A stretch of 64,000 bases of DNA. It comes from CAZJOD01 sp964547525 (GTDB lineage Bacteria; Bacillota; Clostridia; JAAYHZ01). The stretch spans positions 1 through 64,000 of the forward strand of contig CAZJOD010000001.1 of NCBI GenBank assembly GCA_964547525.1. The letters are read 5' to 3'. The notes beneath the pieces are model-generated. The model was not told the DNA's origin, did no database searches, and saw only the letters and a list, made by a program, of their open reading frames with translations. Every line of letters begins with the position of its first letter. The first letter of the stretch is position 1. Made by a program: the position numbers and the translations under genes. Below are positions 9,004 to 17,355 of this stretch, piece by piece.

Positions 9004-10233
9004 CTACGTCTTTTCAAGTTTAAATGACATAATAAAAGCTATAATGACAAATACCGCTACAATACCGAACACCGGTGAAAAACCTGCTTTGTCCGCCAAA
9101 ACCCCTCCCACCAATGATGTAAATGTAAGAGGAAACAATATGGTACTTGTTATGGCGATGTATACCGGTCTTTGTTCATCGCTTATAATATCAAGAAGAT
9201 AGTTTGTATATCCAAGCCACGCTCCTAACAGTAAACCTGCAGAAAATACCATTACAACCGTAAACGGAAACGGATTGTGAAAATCATACAGCTGCAGCAT
9301 AAGTGCATTTGAAACGGTTATGATATTTACAACAAGTCCTGTTTGTATTGTAAATTTATTACCCTTTTTATAGCTAAGGTTACCCCAAAGTACACCTCCT
9401 GCCAGACCGCCTAATATTTGTATAAACATAAGCGTAGATACCGTATCGTTCGGCAAATCAAACCTCGTTTTTGCAAATAAAATATATAATGGTGCGGCCA
9501 GCCCTGAGAAGTTCGCAGGAATTTGAGTAGCTATTAAACGAAGATATGATTTATTACTGAATAGATATTTATGTAAGCTTTTAAAGTAATCCCATACTCT
9601 ATCTTTACATGTTTTAATTTCTCTTTCAATGTCTTTAAGTGTAAAAAGCAATAGTCCTGAAATGGTGATTATTACCGCACCTATAAAAAAAACACTTGCA
9701 TATTTTGATTCAAACGATCCATTACCTGCAAGAATAGTTTTTATACATATTCCGGCCGCAAATCCGCCCAATCCTCCTGTCAGCTGCTGATACCCCAAAA
9801 GTTTCCCCCGTTTGGAAGGTTCTATAGTTCGGCCTAAGATGTCAAGCCACGGAACATGCGTCAACCCGTCGGCAAAAGATGCTGCTGATAAAGCGAAATA
9901 AACCGCCAATACTTTTATACTCGCATCTAAATTCAATACAAGTGTTAAAGGTACTATAAAAGAACATACACGGCCTAAAAAACCGCTCCACCCTAAAAAC
10001 CGTGGTACATTTTTTATGCCTGCGGTATAAAGCCCCATAATCAATTGAGGTACCATGTATAATGAAAGTTTTAAAGCCGCAGCTAATCCGGTAAACTTCA
10101 GATTACCGGTTAAAGCCTCTACAAAGACCGGAATTACAACATATACATCAAAAAAAGTATAACCCGTAAAATAAAATCCACCCTCGACAAAGATCGATAT
10201 AAAATTGTTTCGGGAAATATTCTTCTTGTTCAT
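9004..10233 (-). CDS. MFS transporter
   Basis: A 409-residue polytopic membrane protein with about twelve hydrophobic segments in two halves joined by a charged loop (LKDIEREIKTCKDRVWDYF, about residues 200-220). Glycine-rich helices such as GLAGGVLWG and GGLGGFAAG, and the KLLGYQQL loop after GRTIEPSKRG, fit the major facilitator superfamily. Weak GGTGGGAG lies upstream of the ATG. The surrounding catabolic genes suggest uptake of a sugar or sugar acid, but direction and substrate are not shown by the sequence. It ends facing the terminator at 8847-8895. Confidence 0.88.
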   Translation of the reverse strand: MNKKNISRNNFISIFVEGGFYFTGYTFFDVYVVIPVFVEALTGNLKFTGLAAALKLSLYMVPQLIMGLYTAGIKNVPRFLGWSGFLGRVCSFIVPLTLVLNLDASIKVLAVYFALSAASFADGLTHVPWLDILGRTIEPSKRGKLLGYQQLTGGLGGFAAGICIKTILAGNGSFESKYASVFFIGAVIITISGLLLFTLKDIEREIKTCKDRVWDYFKSLHKYLFSNKSYLRLIATQIPANFSGLAAPLYILFAKTRFDLPNDTVSTLMFIQILGGLAGGVLWGNLSYKKGNKFTIQTGLVVNIITVSNALMLQLYDFHNPFPFTVVMVFSAGLLLGAWLGYTNYLLDIISDEQRPVYIAITSTILFPLTFTSLVGGVLADKAGFSPVFGIVAVFVIIAFIMSFKLEKT

Positions 10234-10616
10234 AACCGAACTCCCACCATTAACAGAATTTAAATATTATTTCACATTCCGAAGCACTTTTCAAGAATGT
10301 AAAAAATATATTTTACATTATGGATAACCTTTAAACGTCAAATAAGTGACAGAACTAAAAATAGTTATTGCAGTAGAATCATTATATATACTTACTGAAT
10401 AAAGAAGATAAATAAATAATTTTCTAATTATTTACATGATTAATGTTGTTATTTTTATTATGATTAAAATATTCTTGTTATTTACCGTATAAATATTATA
10501 TTATATTAAAGGATAAATCATCAGCATATAGAAATTATTGTTTATGGTTTCATTATAACTTGTTTTATGCAAAGTTTATCGATCTGCAGTATTTAAGATT
10601 TTAGGAGGGGATGACG
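10234..10616. other. Intergenic region with a partial inverted-repeat element
   Basis: AT-rich DNA between the divergent MFS and dehydrogenase genes. The only recognisable structure is a partial copy of the dispersed repeat family (10343-10383) and the AGGAGGGG ribosome binding site at 10603-10610. No RNA gene or further open frame is seen. Confidence 0.55.
10343..10383 (-). repeat. Dispersed inverted-repeat element, partial copy (one end)
   Basis: Read on the minus strand it begins ATGATTCTACTGCAATAA, one end of the family that recurs at 36508, 43994 and 52193. The matching opposite end is not present, so this is a truncated copy. Confidence 0.6.
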
Positions 10617-11651
10617 TTGAATAAGGTAAAAGTCGCTATTATCGGCTGTGGAGGAATCGGAAGATATCATGCCGGTCATTTGGTTAACATGGAGGATGTG
10701 GAAGTTGTAGCTGTTGCCGACATGGTGCAAGAAAGGGCCGTGGGATTTCTGGAAATGTTCAATACGGTAAAAGTTTTCAAAAATCACACCGAAGTTTTAG
10801 AAAACGCCGACACTCTCGGGTTGAATGCCGTTTATATATGTATTCCGCCCTATGCACATGATGAGAAGTCGGAAATCGGATTTATTGAAAAAGGTATAGC
10901 TTTGTACATTGAAAAGCCTATGGCGTTGGATATGAAACTTGCCACTAAAGTCAGAAACAAAGTATATCAACATAATACGGTAACTTCCGTAGGTTTTCAG
11001 TTGCGTTATCTGTCATTCCTGGAAGAAGCTAAAAAGTTCGTAAAACAATATAAACCCGCGACAGTATATGCAAACAGGATAGGCGGCTTGCCGGGAGTAC
11101 CGTGGTTTAATTTTTATTCCATGTCGGGCGGTCAGTTGGTTGAACAAAATATACATACGGTAGATATGCTCAGATATCTTTTCGGTGATGTAAAGCGTGT
11201 TTACGGTGTGGCTAACAACGCATATATTGACATGGAAAATTACGATATCGACGATAACTCAGTATGCCTGTTGACATTTAAATGTGGAGTTACAGTTTCG
11301 GTTAATACCGCATGCTACATACCACCCGCAAAACGCACCGAAGGATTGGATTTACATGTGGAAAAATCTACTCCCGCCCCCAATTACAATCATTTGATGA
11401 TGATCAGTGACAAAGCGGTAGGTCAATGTAACTATTTTAGTAGTTTTAAAGTATGGGAAAGCACAGGACAATCTTACGATTACACTGACAGAAGCGATTG
11501 TGGTGTAAGCGCCGACAGGAGATTTATTGACGCTGTGAAAGCAAACGATCCGACTATGGTAAAATCACCGTATGCGGATGCATATAAGACTCTTGAAACG
11601 GTATTGGCGGTTAATGAATCATTTAAAACAGGGAAGGTGATCGATATATGA
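10617..11651 (+). CDS. Gfo/Idh/MocA family NAD(P)-dependent oxidoreductase
   Basis: The N-terminal Rossmann fold has the dinucleotide motif AIIGCGGIGRYHAG. The family hallmark EKPMAL follows (about residue 100), and the C-terminal substrate half has GGQLVEQNIHTVDMLRYL, with the usual catalytic histidine in the HTVD stretch. These enzymes oxidise or reduce sugars, inositols and amino sugars. AGGAGGGG at 10603-10610 directly abuts an ATG at 10611, too close to use. The in-frame TTG at 10617 has an 8-base spacing and gives the normal N-terminus (NKVKVAIIG), so it is the likelier start. The stop overlaps the start of the next gene by four bases, so the two are translationally coupled. Confidence 0.92.
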   Translation: MNKVKVAIIGCGGIGRYHAGHLVNMEDVEVVAVADMVQERAVGFLEMFNTVKVFKNHTEVLENADTLGLNAVYICIPPYAHDEKSEIGFIEKGIALYIEKPMALDMKLATKVRNKVYQHNTVTSVGFQLRYLSFLEEAKKFVKQYKPATVYANRIGGLPGVPWFNFYSMSGGQLVEQNIHTVDMLRYLFGDVKRVYGVANNAYIDMENYDIDDNSVCLLTFKCGVTVSVNTACYIPPAKRTEGLDLHVEKSTPAPNYNHLMMISDKAVGQCNYFSSFKVWESTGQSYDYTDRSDCGVSADRRFIDAVKANDPTMVKSPYADAYKTLETVLAVNESFKTGKVIDI

Positions 11652-12445
11652 AATTAGGAATAACTCAAATTATCGTACCGGAAAACGCCAAGGATTTTTT
11701 AGATATTGCCAAAAATTCCGGCTATGACTGTGTAGAGCTTTTATTTAAAGAAAAAGAAGGATATATTAAAGTAACCTCTACAGACGTAGAATTAAATGAA
11801 ATTAAAAATTATGCGGCGGAATTGGGTTTAGATATTGTATCCACTTGCATAGGCAGGGGATCATATAATTTGCTTGCATCGGGCGAGATTCAAGAAAACG
11901 GTATCAGGGAAGCCATACTTGGTTTGGAGGTTACATCCAAATTAGGTGCAAATGTAATGTTACATACACTAGGATCTTTTTCTGAAGATTTGTATTATGA
12001 AGATGCATATAATAACGCGGTTATATCTTTAAAAGAAATTGCCAAAAGCGCAGAAAAAGTAAAATGTACATTGGCTGTTGAGATGGTGTGGAACGGTTTC
12101 TTATTTAGCCCGCTTGAAATGAGAAGGTTAATTGACGATGTGGGAAGCGATTATATAGGTTTTTATTTTGATCCCGGCAACATGGCTGTTTTTCAATTTC
12201 CTCAACATTGGGTCCGTGCTTTGGGAAACAGAACAAAAATGGTTCACTTTAAAGATTTCAAAGGCGGTGCTTTAAACGGAAAATGGACCGCGCTGCAAGA
12301 AGGCGGAGTAAATTTCCCGGTAGTATTGCACGAGTTAAAAAAAGCAGGAGTCGCACCTGTTTTCATAAGTGAAGTCGAAGGGAAACTGGATAGTTACGAA
12401 AATACCTGTAAACGTATGAAAGAAATTAGTGCATACTATATTTAA
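11648..12445 (+). CDS. Sugar phosphate isomerase/epimerase (TIM barrel)
   Basis: A 265-residue xylose-isomerase-like TIM barrel. Family landmarks are the acidic residue in LAVEMVW, the YIGFYFDPGN segment, KMVHFKDF and FISEVEG near the end, which together form the metal site. It overlaps the upstream dehydrogenase by ATGA, which indicates coupled translation. The dehydrogenase-isomerase pairing is common in inositol and keto-sugar catabolism: one oxidises the ring alcohol, the other isomerises or dehydrates the ketone. The substrate is not identified. A terminator follows at 12481. Confidence 0.9.
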   Translation: MKLGITQIIVPENAKDFLDIAKNSGYDCVELLFKEKEGYIKVTSTDVELNEIKNYAAELGLDIVSTCIGRGSYNLLASGEIQENGIREAILGLEVTSKLGANVMLHTLGSFSEDLYYEDAYNNAVISLKEIAKSAEKVKCTLAVEMVWNGFLFSPLEMRRLIDDVGSDYIGFYFDPGNMAVFQFPQHWVRALGNRTKMVHFKDFKGGALNGKWTALQEGGVNFPVVLHELKKAGVAPVFISEVEGKLDSYENTCKRMKEISAYYI

Positions 12446-12480
12446 ACTATTATAAAGTAGACTTCTTTAATATTTTAATT

Positions 12481-12523
12481 GGGTTTCATCTTATAATTAT
12501 TTTAAGGTGAAGCCTGTTTTTAT
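12481..12523 (+). terminator. Rho-independent terminator
   Basis: The stem GGGTTTCATCTTA pairs with TAAGGTGAAGCC (with a G-T pair) and is followed by GTTTTTATT. It ends the dehydrogenase-isomerase operon. Confidence 0.75.
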
Positions 12524-12574
12524 TGTGATTAAAATCGGTTATAATCCTTAAACGGCAATGTGTATATAATAAAA

Positions 12575-12612
12575 AAATATAAATAGGGGTTGTCTTTATA
12601 AATACAACCCCA
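12575..12612 (-). terminator. Rho-independent terminator of the RyR/AAA+ operon
   Basis: GGGGTTGT and ACAACCCC form a GC-rich stem with a 10-base loop. On the minus strand it is followed by a T-rich tract reading ATTTATATTTTTTT. It lies 31 bases past the stop of the AAA+ gene. Confidence 0.75.
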
Positions 12613-12642
12613 TAGATTTCATTTAATATAATTTATAAGTAG

Positions 12643-15375
12643 TTATCCATCCAGCTTTACTACATAACCTACAGTTTCAATTATTTCAGGAATCTTTTTA
12701 ACGAACTCCCGGTCCTTATTCTTTTCTTCTTCAGGTAGTTCATCAATACCCATAGACTTTGCCATGCCCGGGTAGCATATATCCAGCTCCTCCCGTGTCA
12801 TTTTACGCCAAGGCAAAAGAGTCGGATCCACGGGAAAAGCTTTATCCTTACCGGATTCATAGTGCCAACCGGTATCTATGGCATGCTTGACATATCGATC
12901 ATGTTCAAGCATTGCCAGCCTTTCCACATCATAATCTCTTAACTTATATGAAACCCTGTTTTTAGACTTCATAGTCATAATACATCCGATTTTAGCAAGC
13001 TTCGCAGGTATATCTCGGACATTTTCACGATTGCTTTCTTTATAATATTCCGGTAAATCGCTATATGGTATAAGCAAAGGATGTGTTTTGACCGGCCCGG
13101 TATGACAACGAATTTCTCCGTATATATAACCGTTGTTTTTCAATCCTTGACAAAATACGGTATGATTGGCTTCGGCAAGTTTCTCAAGTATATCACCTTC
13201 TAAAACAATGGCGTTTGCTACTTCTAAGAACTCATTACCGTTAACATGTACATTAAGCTGCGCCCCTGAAGGAAGAGACGATCTTTCATATTTATGCCTG
13301 CCTGTCAACATACTCATATTGACTATAGCTTCCATCGACCTGACACCATGATAATACTTATTGATAAATAAGAAAGCACGTAATACGCCCGTATCTATAT
13401 TAAACAATTTGATACCGTCTTTCGTGTAAAACATACTATCAGGAGCATTCCTTTCAAAAACCGACCTTAATAATATAGCGCGGCGTATTATAAAATAAGG
13501 GTCGTATCCTTCATCTTTTCCCGGAGGATTGGCACCTAGTATATTGACATAACCTCTGAGTCTGCTTGCAAAGTCCGGTCCTTTAGATTCGACAAAAGAT
13601 TCCGAGTCGTTTTCTACAAATTTTTGAAAAGTGTGACATGTACCCCCTGCAAAAACAAAAACCGCTTTTCCTATGGGGTGACTTACTTGTCCTTCCATAA
13701 ATTCGCCGTCTTGCATAGGAGACAGAAAATACCTTAACCATCCTAATTCCACACCGTTGTGTTTCGAGTCGAATTCATCCCAGAACACCAATGGTATGAT
13801 ACCTTTTAGTACTATATCACGGATTTGATGGTAAGCGCTTATAAGTTCATCCGCCGATCTCATTTGAGACAAATTAAATGTAATCTCTTGGATTTTATAT
13901 GTCAGTGAATTTGCAATTTGTTTGACACCAAATGATTTCCCTGATCCCGGAGGTCCGAAAACAGCAATAGAAAGCGGCTTATCCGATTGTTTTTTTGCAC
14001 AGTATTCGTTAATCAATGATCGAATACTACGGAAACCTTCTATCTCATTCCTGTCGACCGTCAGCATTTTCTCAAATTTACCTAGCGGAACATTCTTTAA
14101 AACCGCTTCACTTCCTTTTTCTACAATGTCATATGCAAGCTTGTTTAAGTTTGTATCGGATTGTTCTTTCAATATTGTCCAGATTTCATCTTCTTTTCGA
14201 TTTGAATAAGTTCCACTTTTATTCACATCGTATAATACCTTAGGATATCGAACCGATGTTTTAGCAAATACATCTTGCTTGGTTTTTATTATTTCATCAC
14301 AAATAAGTGAAGTAGGAAATGAAATATGCCTACGTTTATTAAGTGTAACTTCTTCATATCCTTTTTTTAGTAACATTCTCATAGCCGATAATCCGGCTTT
14401 TATACCTTTGTCAATATCAGACTCGGTATACATAAGTTGTGCCGTAACGGCTGCCGTCATACACATACTATAACCTGCCATTAAGCCTTCATAATCTTTT
14501 TCCCACATACCTTCAATTATTTTAGGATCAAAGAACAATTCACATTCAGGAGTTTTTATAGCGTCTTGTACCGAGTCTGTTTCGCTATTATTAGTAAATA
14601 ATACGGCACCGGCATGTTTGAAAGTAACAACAACATTCCTGCAATCAGCCAATAAATTTATAGCAGGATTATATACCATTTCTCGTGCGGTATCCTGCGC
14701 CGTCTTTTCCCATGATAATTCCCGACTTATTTGAACCTCCGCTTTTCGTATATCATCGACATCAATAATAACAATCAGATTCTCGGAAAAATGAGTATGT
14801 AAATGTTCCCAAAGATCGCCATGTGCTATAGGCTCTGACATTTTTAATATTACTATCGGTTTTTTACAGGTATCGGGCTGTGAAATGATCTTAGGCCATA
14901 AGCTTTTATTATATCTTACATCTAAATTATCATCATATATAACTACTATATCAGCATCACAATCCAACAAGGATTTGTCATAGGATTCACATGCCGATTG
15001 GGATTTTTGAATTCCTAAGAATTCTTTTACACGCCAGACGGTCTTTTTTTTGTCACCTTTGTTTTCTGTAAACTTAGCCCACGAAGTAAATGTTTTATTA
15101 AACCTGTCATCATCCGGATTCAAGCCTTTTTCACATGAATTTATTTTTTTTATACACCACTTGTTTGAATCGTTTGTGACGCTTTTATTAACACTATCGA
15201 TAATTTGATCAATAAATTCTGAAAGTAACAGTGCGCCCCCCGGTTGTCCGCATATTACATTAAAATCTTCATTATCTTTACCGTTACCGGTTTGGAATGC
15301 TTCTGTTATTATATTCCAATCGGCGGTAACATCACCTACAACCATTATGGTTTTTAATAATATATCTTTATTCAC
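12643..15375 (-). CDS. Large AAA+ ATPase with two C-terminal RyR domains
   Basis: A 910-residue cytosolic protein. Residues 1 to about 340 form an alpha/beta domain (VVGDVTADWN, GGALLLSEF, NVVVTFKHAGAVLF, EGLMAGYSM) that recalls the ribokinase/PfkB fold but lacks its GAGD catalytic motif. An AAA+ ATPase follows, with Walker A GPPGSGKS (about 473-480) and Walker B LVFWDEFD (about 528). The C-terminus carries two RyR-type repeats. The first is about 732-800 (NNGYIYGE, THPLLIPYSDLPEYYKESNR); the second is about 818-905 (LEHDRYVKHAIDTGWHY, DELPEEEKNKDRE) with an insertion. The start is GTG with AAGGA 14 bases upstream. It begins 19 bases after the stand-alone RyR gene, so the two are one operon. 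Function is unproven; a ligand-sensing ATPase in defence or signalling is inferred. Confidence 0.85.
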   Translation of the reverse strand: MNKDILLKTIMVVGDVTADWNIITEAFQTGNGKDNEDFNVICGQPGGALLLSEFIDQIIDSVNKSVTNDSNKWCIKKINSCEKGLNPDDDRFNKTFTSWAKFTENKGDKKKTVWRVKEFLGIQKSQSACESYDKSLLDCDADIVVIYDDNLDVRYNKSLWPKIISQPDTCKKPIVILKMSEPIAHGDLWEHLHTHFSENLIVIIDVDDIRKAEVQISRELSWEKTAQDTAREMVYNPAINLLADCRNVVVTFKHAGAVLFTNNSETDSVQDAIKTPECELFFDPKIIEGMWEKDYEGLMAGYSMCMTAAVTAQLMYTESDIDKGIKAGLSAMRMLLKKGYEEVTLNKRRHISFPTSLICDEIIKTKQDVFAKTSVRYPKVLYDVNKSGTYSNRKEDEIWTILKEQSDTNLNKLAYDIVEKGSEAVLKNVPLGKFEKMLTVDRNEIEGFRSIRSLINEYCAKKQSDKPLSIAVFGPPGSGKSFGVKQIANSLTYKIQEITFNLSQMRSADELISAYHQIRDIVLKGIIPLVFWDEFDSKHNGVELGWLRYFLSPMQDGEFMEGQVSHPIGKAVFVFAGGTCHTFQKFVENDSESFVESKGPDFASRLRGYVNILGANPPGKDEGYDPYFIIRRAILLRSVFERNAPDSMFYTKDGIKLFNIDTGVLRAFLFINKYYHGVRSMEAIVNMSMLTGRHKYERSSLPSGAQLNVHVNGNEFLEVANAIVLEGDILEKLAEANHTVFCQGLKNNGYIYGEIRCHTGPVKTHPLLIPYSDLPEYYKESNRENVRDIPAKLAKIGCIMTMKSKNRVSYKLRDYDVERLAMLEHDRYVKHAIDTGWHYESGKDKAFPVDPTLLPWRKMTREELDICYPGMAKSMGIDELPEEEKNKDREFVKKIPEIIETVGYVVKLDG

Positions 15376-15394
15376 TTTATCATCACAGTTCCTT

Positions 15395-15682
15395 TCATAT
15401 AATCTTTTTTATCTCATAACCCAGTTTAGTGATCAACTTTAGCGTTTCCAAGGTTATCTTTCTATCATAAACCTTTTCTGTTTCAGGCAAATCCTCATAT
15501 GGAATCATACAAGGGGTTTGTTTTAGAGAATCATCCTTTTTGTCACCATATGTCCACCCGTCTTTTATCCTTTGCTGCGCCCATACTTCATGGGTATTTT
15601 TTGCCAATAATTCTGTTAAATCAAGAATATCTTCGCTTAGCATTACTTTTGTCGTGTCTATAGGTTTCGGTATATATGACAT
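15395..15682 (-). CDS. Stand-alone RyR-domain protein
   Basis: A 95-residue protein made almost entirely of one RyR (ryanodine-receptor repeat) domain. Its landmarks are NTHEVWAQQRIKDGWTYG (29-46), TPCMIPYEDLPETEK (56-70) and VYDRKITLETLKLI (71-84). The pattern of a helix, a GW.YG turn, a P.L.PY.DLPE.EK stretch and a second helix is diagnostic. CAGGAGAG sits at normal distance from the ATG. It lies directly upstream of the AAA+ protein with two more RyR domains. In bacteria this domain is thought to bind nucleotide-related ligands, on the basis of genome context rather than direct proof. It may be a sensor or adaptor for the AAA+ partner. Confidence 0.88.
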   Translation of the reverse strand: MSYIPKPIDTTKVMLSEDILDLTELLAKNTHEVWAQQRIKDGWTYGDKKDDSLKQTPCMIPYEDLPETEKVYDRKITLETLKLITKLGYEIKKII

Positions 15683-16029
15683 TTTTCTCTCCTGTTTTAG
15701 TGTTATTAAAAATTTTATGTTTTTGACGATTTTTTAACATATGTATATTATTTTACCGAAGTTTCGTATTATCCGGCCTTAAACTACAATTTTTTAAATC
15801 GAATTCCTGTTATGAAATTACTATTTATAAAAATGTACTCATTATCCTACGAATCACAATATTAAAAATAATTTAATCCATATTTTATTACCAACTGTTA
15901 ACATTATATCAAAAACACAAATGTTTATGTTTTTTTATTTTAAGAAAATTTAAAAATATGTGTTATAGACTTATAAATGTTGATTAATGAAGTAGGAACC
16001 GTAGTAGTATAAAACCGTTGATAAATTTA
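15683..16029. other. Intergenic region upstream of the RyR operon
   Basis: AT-rich DNA holding the presumed promoter of the RyR/AAA+ operon. On the minus strand an extended -10 box TGATATAAT lies at 15903-15911, which would leave a leader of roughly 215 bases before the RyR start. No open frame or stable RNA structure is recognised. Confidence 0.5.
15903..15911 (-). promoter_or_regulatory. Extended -10 element TGATATAAT
   Basis: This is a perfect extended -10 sequence on the minus strand. It is the best promoter candidate for the two RyR genes. The -35 region is poor and the leader would be unusually long, so confidence is low. Confidence 0.35.
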
Positions 16030-17022
16030 TCAAGGTATCTCGAAAAAAAGAATTTCTTCTTTAGTATGGGTATTTGAAAGCCTTATAAAACCTTCGGCGT
16101 ATTCAAGATCTTTATACCCTAAAGACGGTTCGTTATTGTCTGTGTTTGAAAGTATTGACGATTGCCCTTCAAAACATAAATCGAAAAGACAGCCTGTCAT
16201 CATAGGATTTAATGCATATCTAAATGACTTTTCGGTGTTCATGGCTTTCCAACATCCCTCCATCCAACCTTCTTGCTCCTCCTTATTCCATACTTTGCAA
16301 TTGGCGGAAGGTTGCACCAGGATCTTTGCACCTTTTTTCGCCAGTACATTAATAACAGGTTCTTTAAAACAATCTAAACAAATAGCTATTCCGATTTTAC
16401 CTAAAGGTGTATCAAATGTTTTGAGTTGTTCAATGGAACCTTCACAAAGATCAAACCCGCCCTTATCCTCCAAATCCGGAACCAAATGTACCTTTTTTTG
16501 AATACCCGTGATATTCCCGTCGGGATCAAATAAGAACGCCATGTTATATACTTTATTATCGGTTATTTTATATACGATCTTATCAACCTCCCGATTCCAT
16601 TGAAAATCAGGCAATAAAACCGATCCGGCAACTAAATAAACATTATATTTTTTTGCCGTCTTTGAAAAAACATCAATATACACTCCGGCGATATCCTCAG
16701 CTCTTGCCAAAGCTATAGCTCGAAACAGACCCGCCTTATATCTTATACCGTAATAACATATCTTTAAAAAATATTTAAGAAAAAGAAGCTTTATCGCACT
16801 TACGATTGTTTTGGCATTTTTAATCCACGGGTAAGCGGTCATGAATACCAAAGGAGTTCCTACATCCTCCGGAAATACAACCAAAGCATCAGTGTTTGAA
16901 CCCAAGTAAGGTTCAACATTGCTCATAACATCTCCAATCTTTCTTTCAAACGTTTCTTTACTTTGATAATCCGAGACCTTCCAATGCATTTGAACGGCAC
17001 ATAGAATCTTTTTTTTAGCCAT
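16030..17022 (-). CDS. Carbon-nitrogen hydrolase (nitrilase superfamily)
   Basis: The nitrilase-fold catalytic triad is visible in order: Glu52 in VVFPED, Lys176/177 in QKKVHLVP, and Cys215 in GIAICLDC. The protein has 330 residues with a hydrophobic insertion around 75-105 (IVSAIKLLFLKYFLKI) that is longer than usual and may touch the membrane or a partner. Superfamily members hydrolyse nitriles, amides, carbamoyl compounds or N-acyl groups. AGAGG precedes the ATG. It ends 347 bases upstream of the RyR operon and in the same direction, but with its own spacing, so co-regulation is not shown. The substrate is unknown. Confidence 0.88.
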   Translation of the reverse strand: MAKKKILCAVQMHWKVSDYQSKETFERKIGDVMSNVEPYLGSNTDALVVFPEDVGTPLVFMTAYPWIKNAKTIVSAIKLLFLKYFLKICYYGIRYKAGLFRAIALARAEDIAGVYIDVFSKTAKKYNVYLVAGSVLLPDFQWNREVDKIVYKITDNKVYNMAFLFDPDGNITGIQKKVHLVPDLEDKGGFDLCEGSIEQLKTFDTPLGKIGIAICLDCFKEPVINVLAKKGAKILVQPSANCKVWNKEEQEGWMEGCWKAMNTEKSFRYALNPMMTGCLFDLCFEGQSSILSNTDNNEPSLGYKDLEYAEGFIRLSNTHTKEEILFFEIP

Positions 17023-17355
17023 TTTAAACCTCTACCATAAACATAAAAAATAACCGAGACAATTACTATTTTTATTCTATACCATACTTTCTGTGTTTTT
17101 CAATCTTTTTTATTTTTTTAAAAATATATAGTTGACCGGTAGAGTCCATTCCGGCATAAAAAATATCACCTATATCTTCTATAACATACGATTTAAACAT
17201 TTCTGTAAATGTATTTAGATAAACACAAACGTGTAATAAGTGTAAAAACTACATGTAAATAAAAATAAGGCGAACAAATCATAAGCCATTCGGAGTAAAT
17301 GCCTGTTATTCCAAATTAACTTATGATAATGTCCGCTTATTTCATCCTTAATTTA
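17023..17355. other. Intergenic region with a long terminator hairpin
   Basis: This stretch lies between the nitrilase start and the anti-sigma gene's 3' end. It holds the hairpin at 17265-17340. The rest is AT-rich with no frame or RNA motif that I can support. Confidence 0.55.
17255..17343 (-). terminator. Long imperfect hairpin terminator
   Basis: A 21-base imperfect inverted repeat (17265-17285 with 17320-17340) encloses a 34-base loop. On the minus strand it is followed by TTATTTTTATTT. It sits just past the anti-sigma gene stop. Confidence 0.6.

Noticed and set aside
12643..13600. Active sugar kinase in the AAA+ protein
   Set aside because: The ribokinase-like domain lies at the N-terminus and lacks the GAGD motif needed for catalysis.
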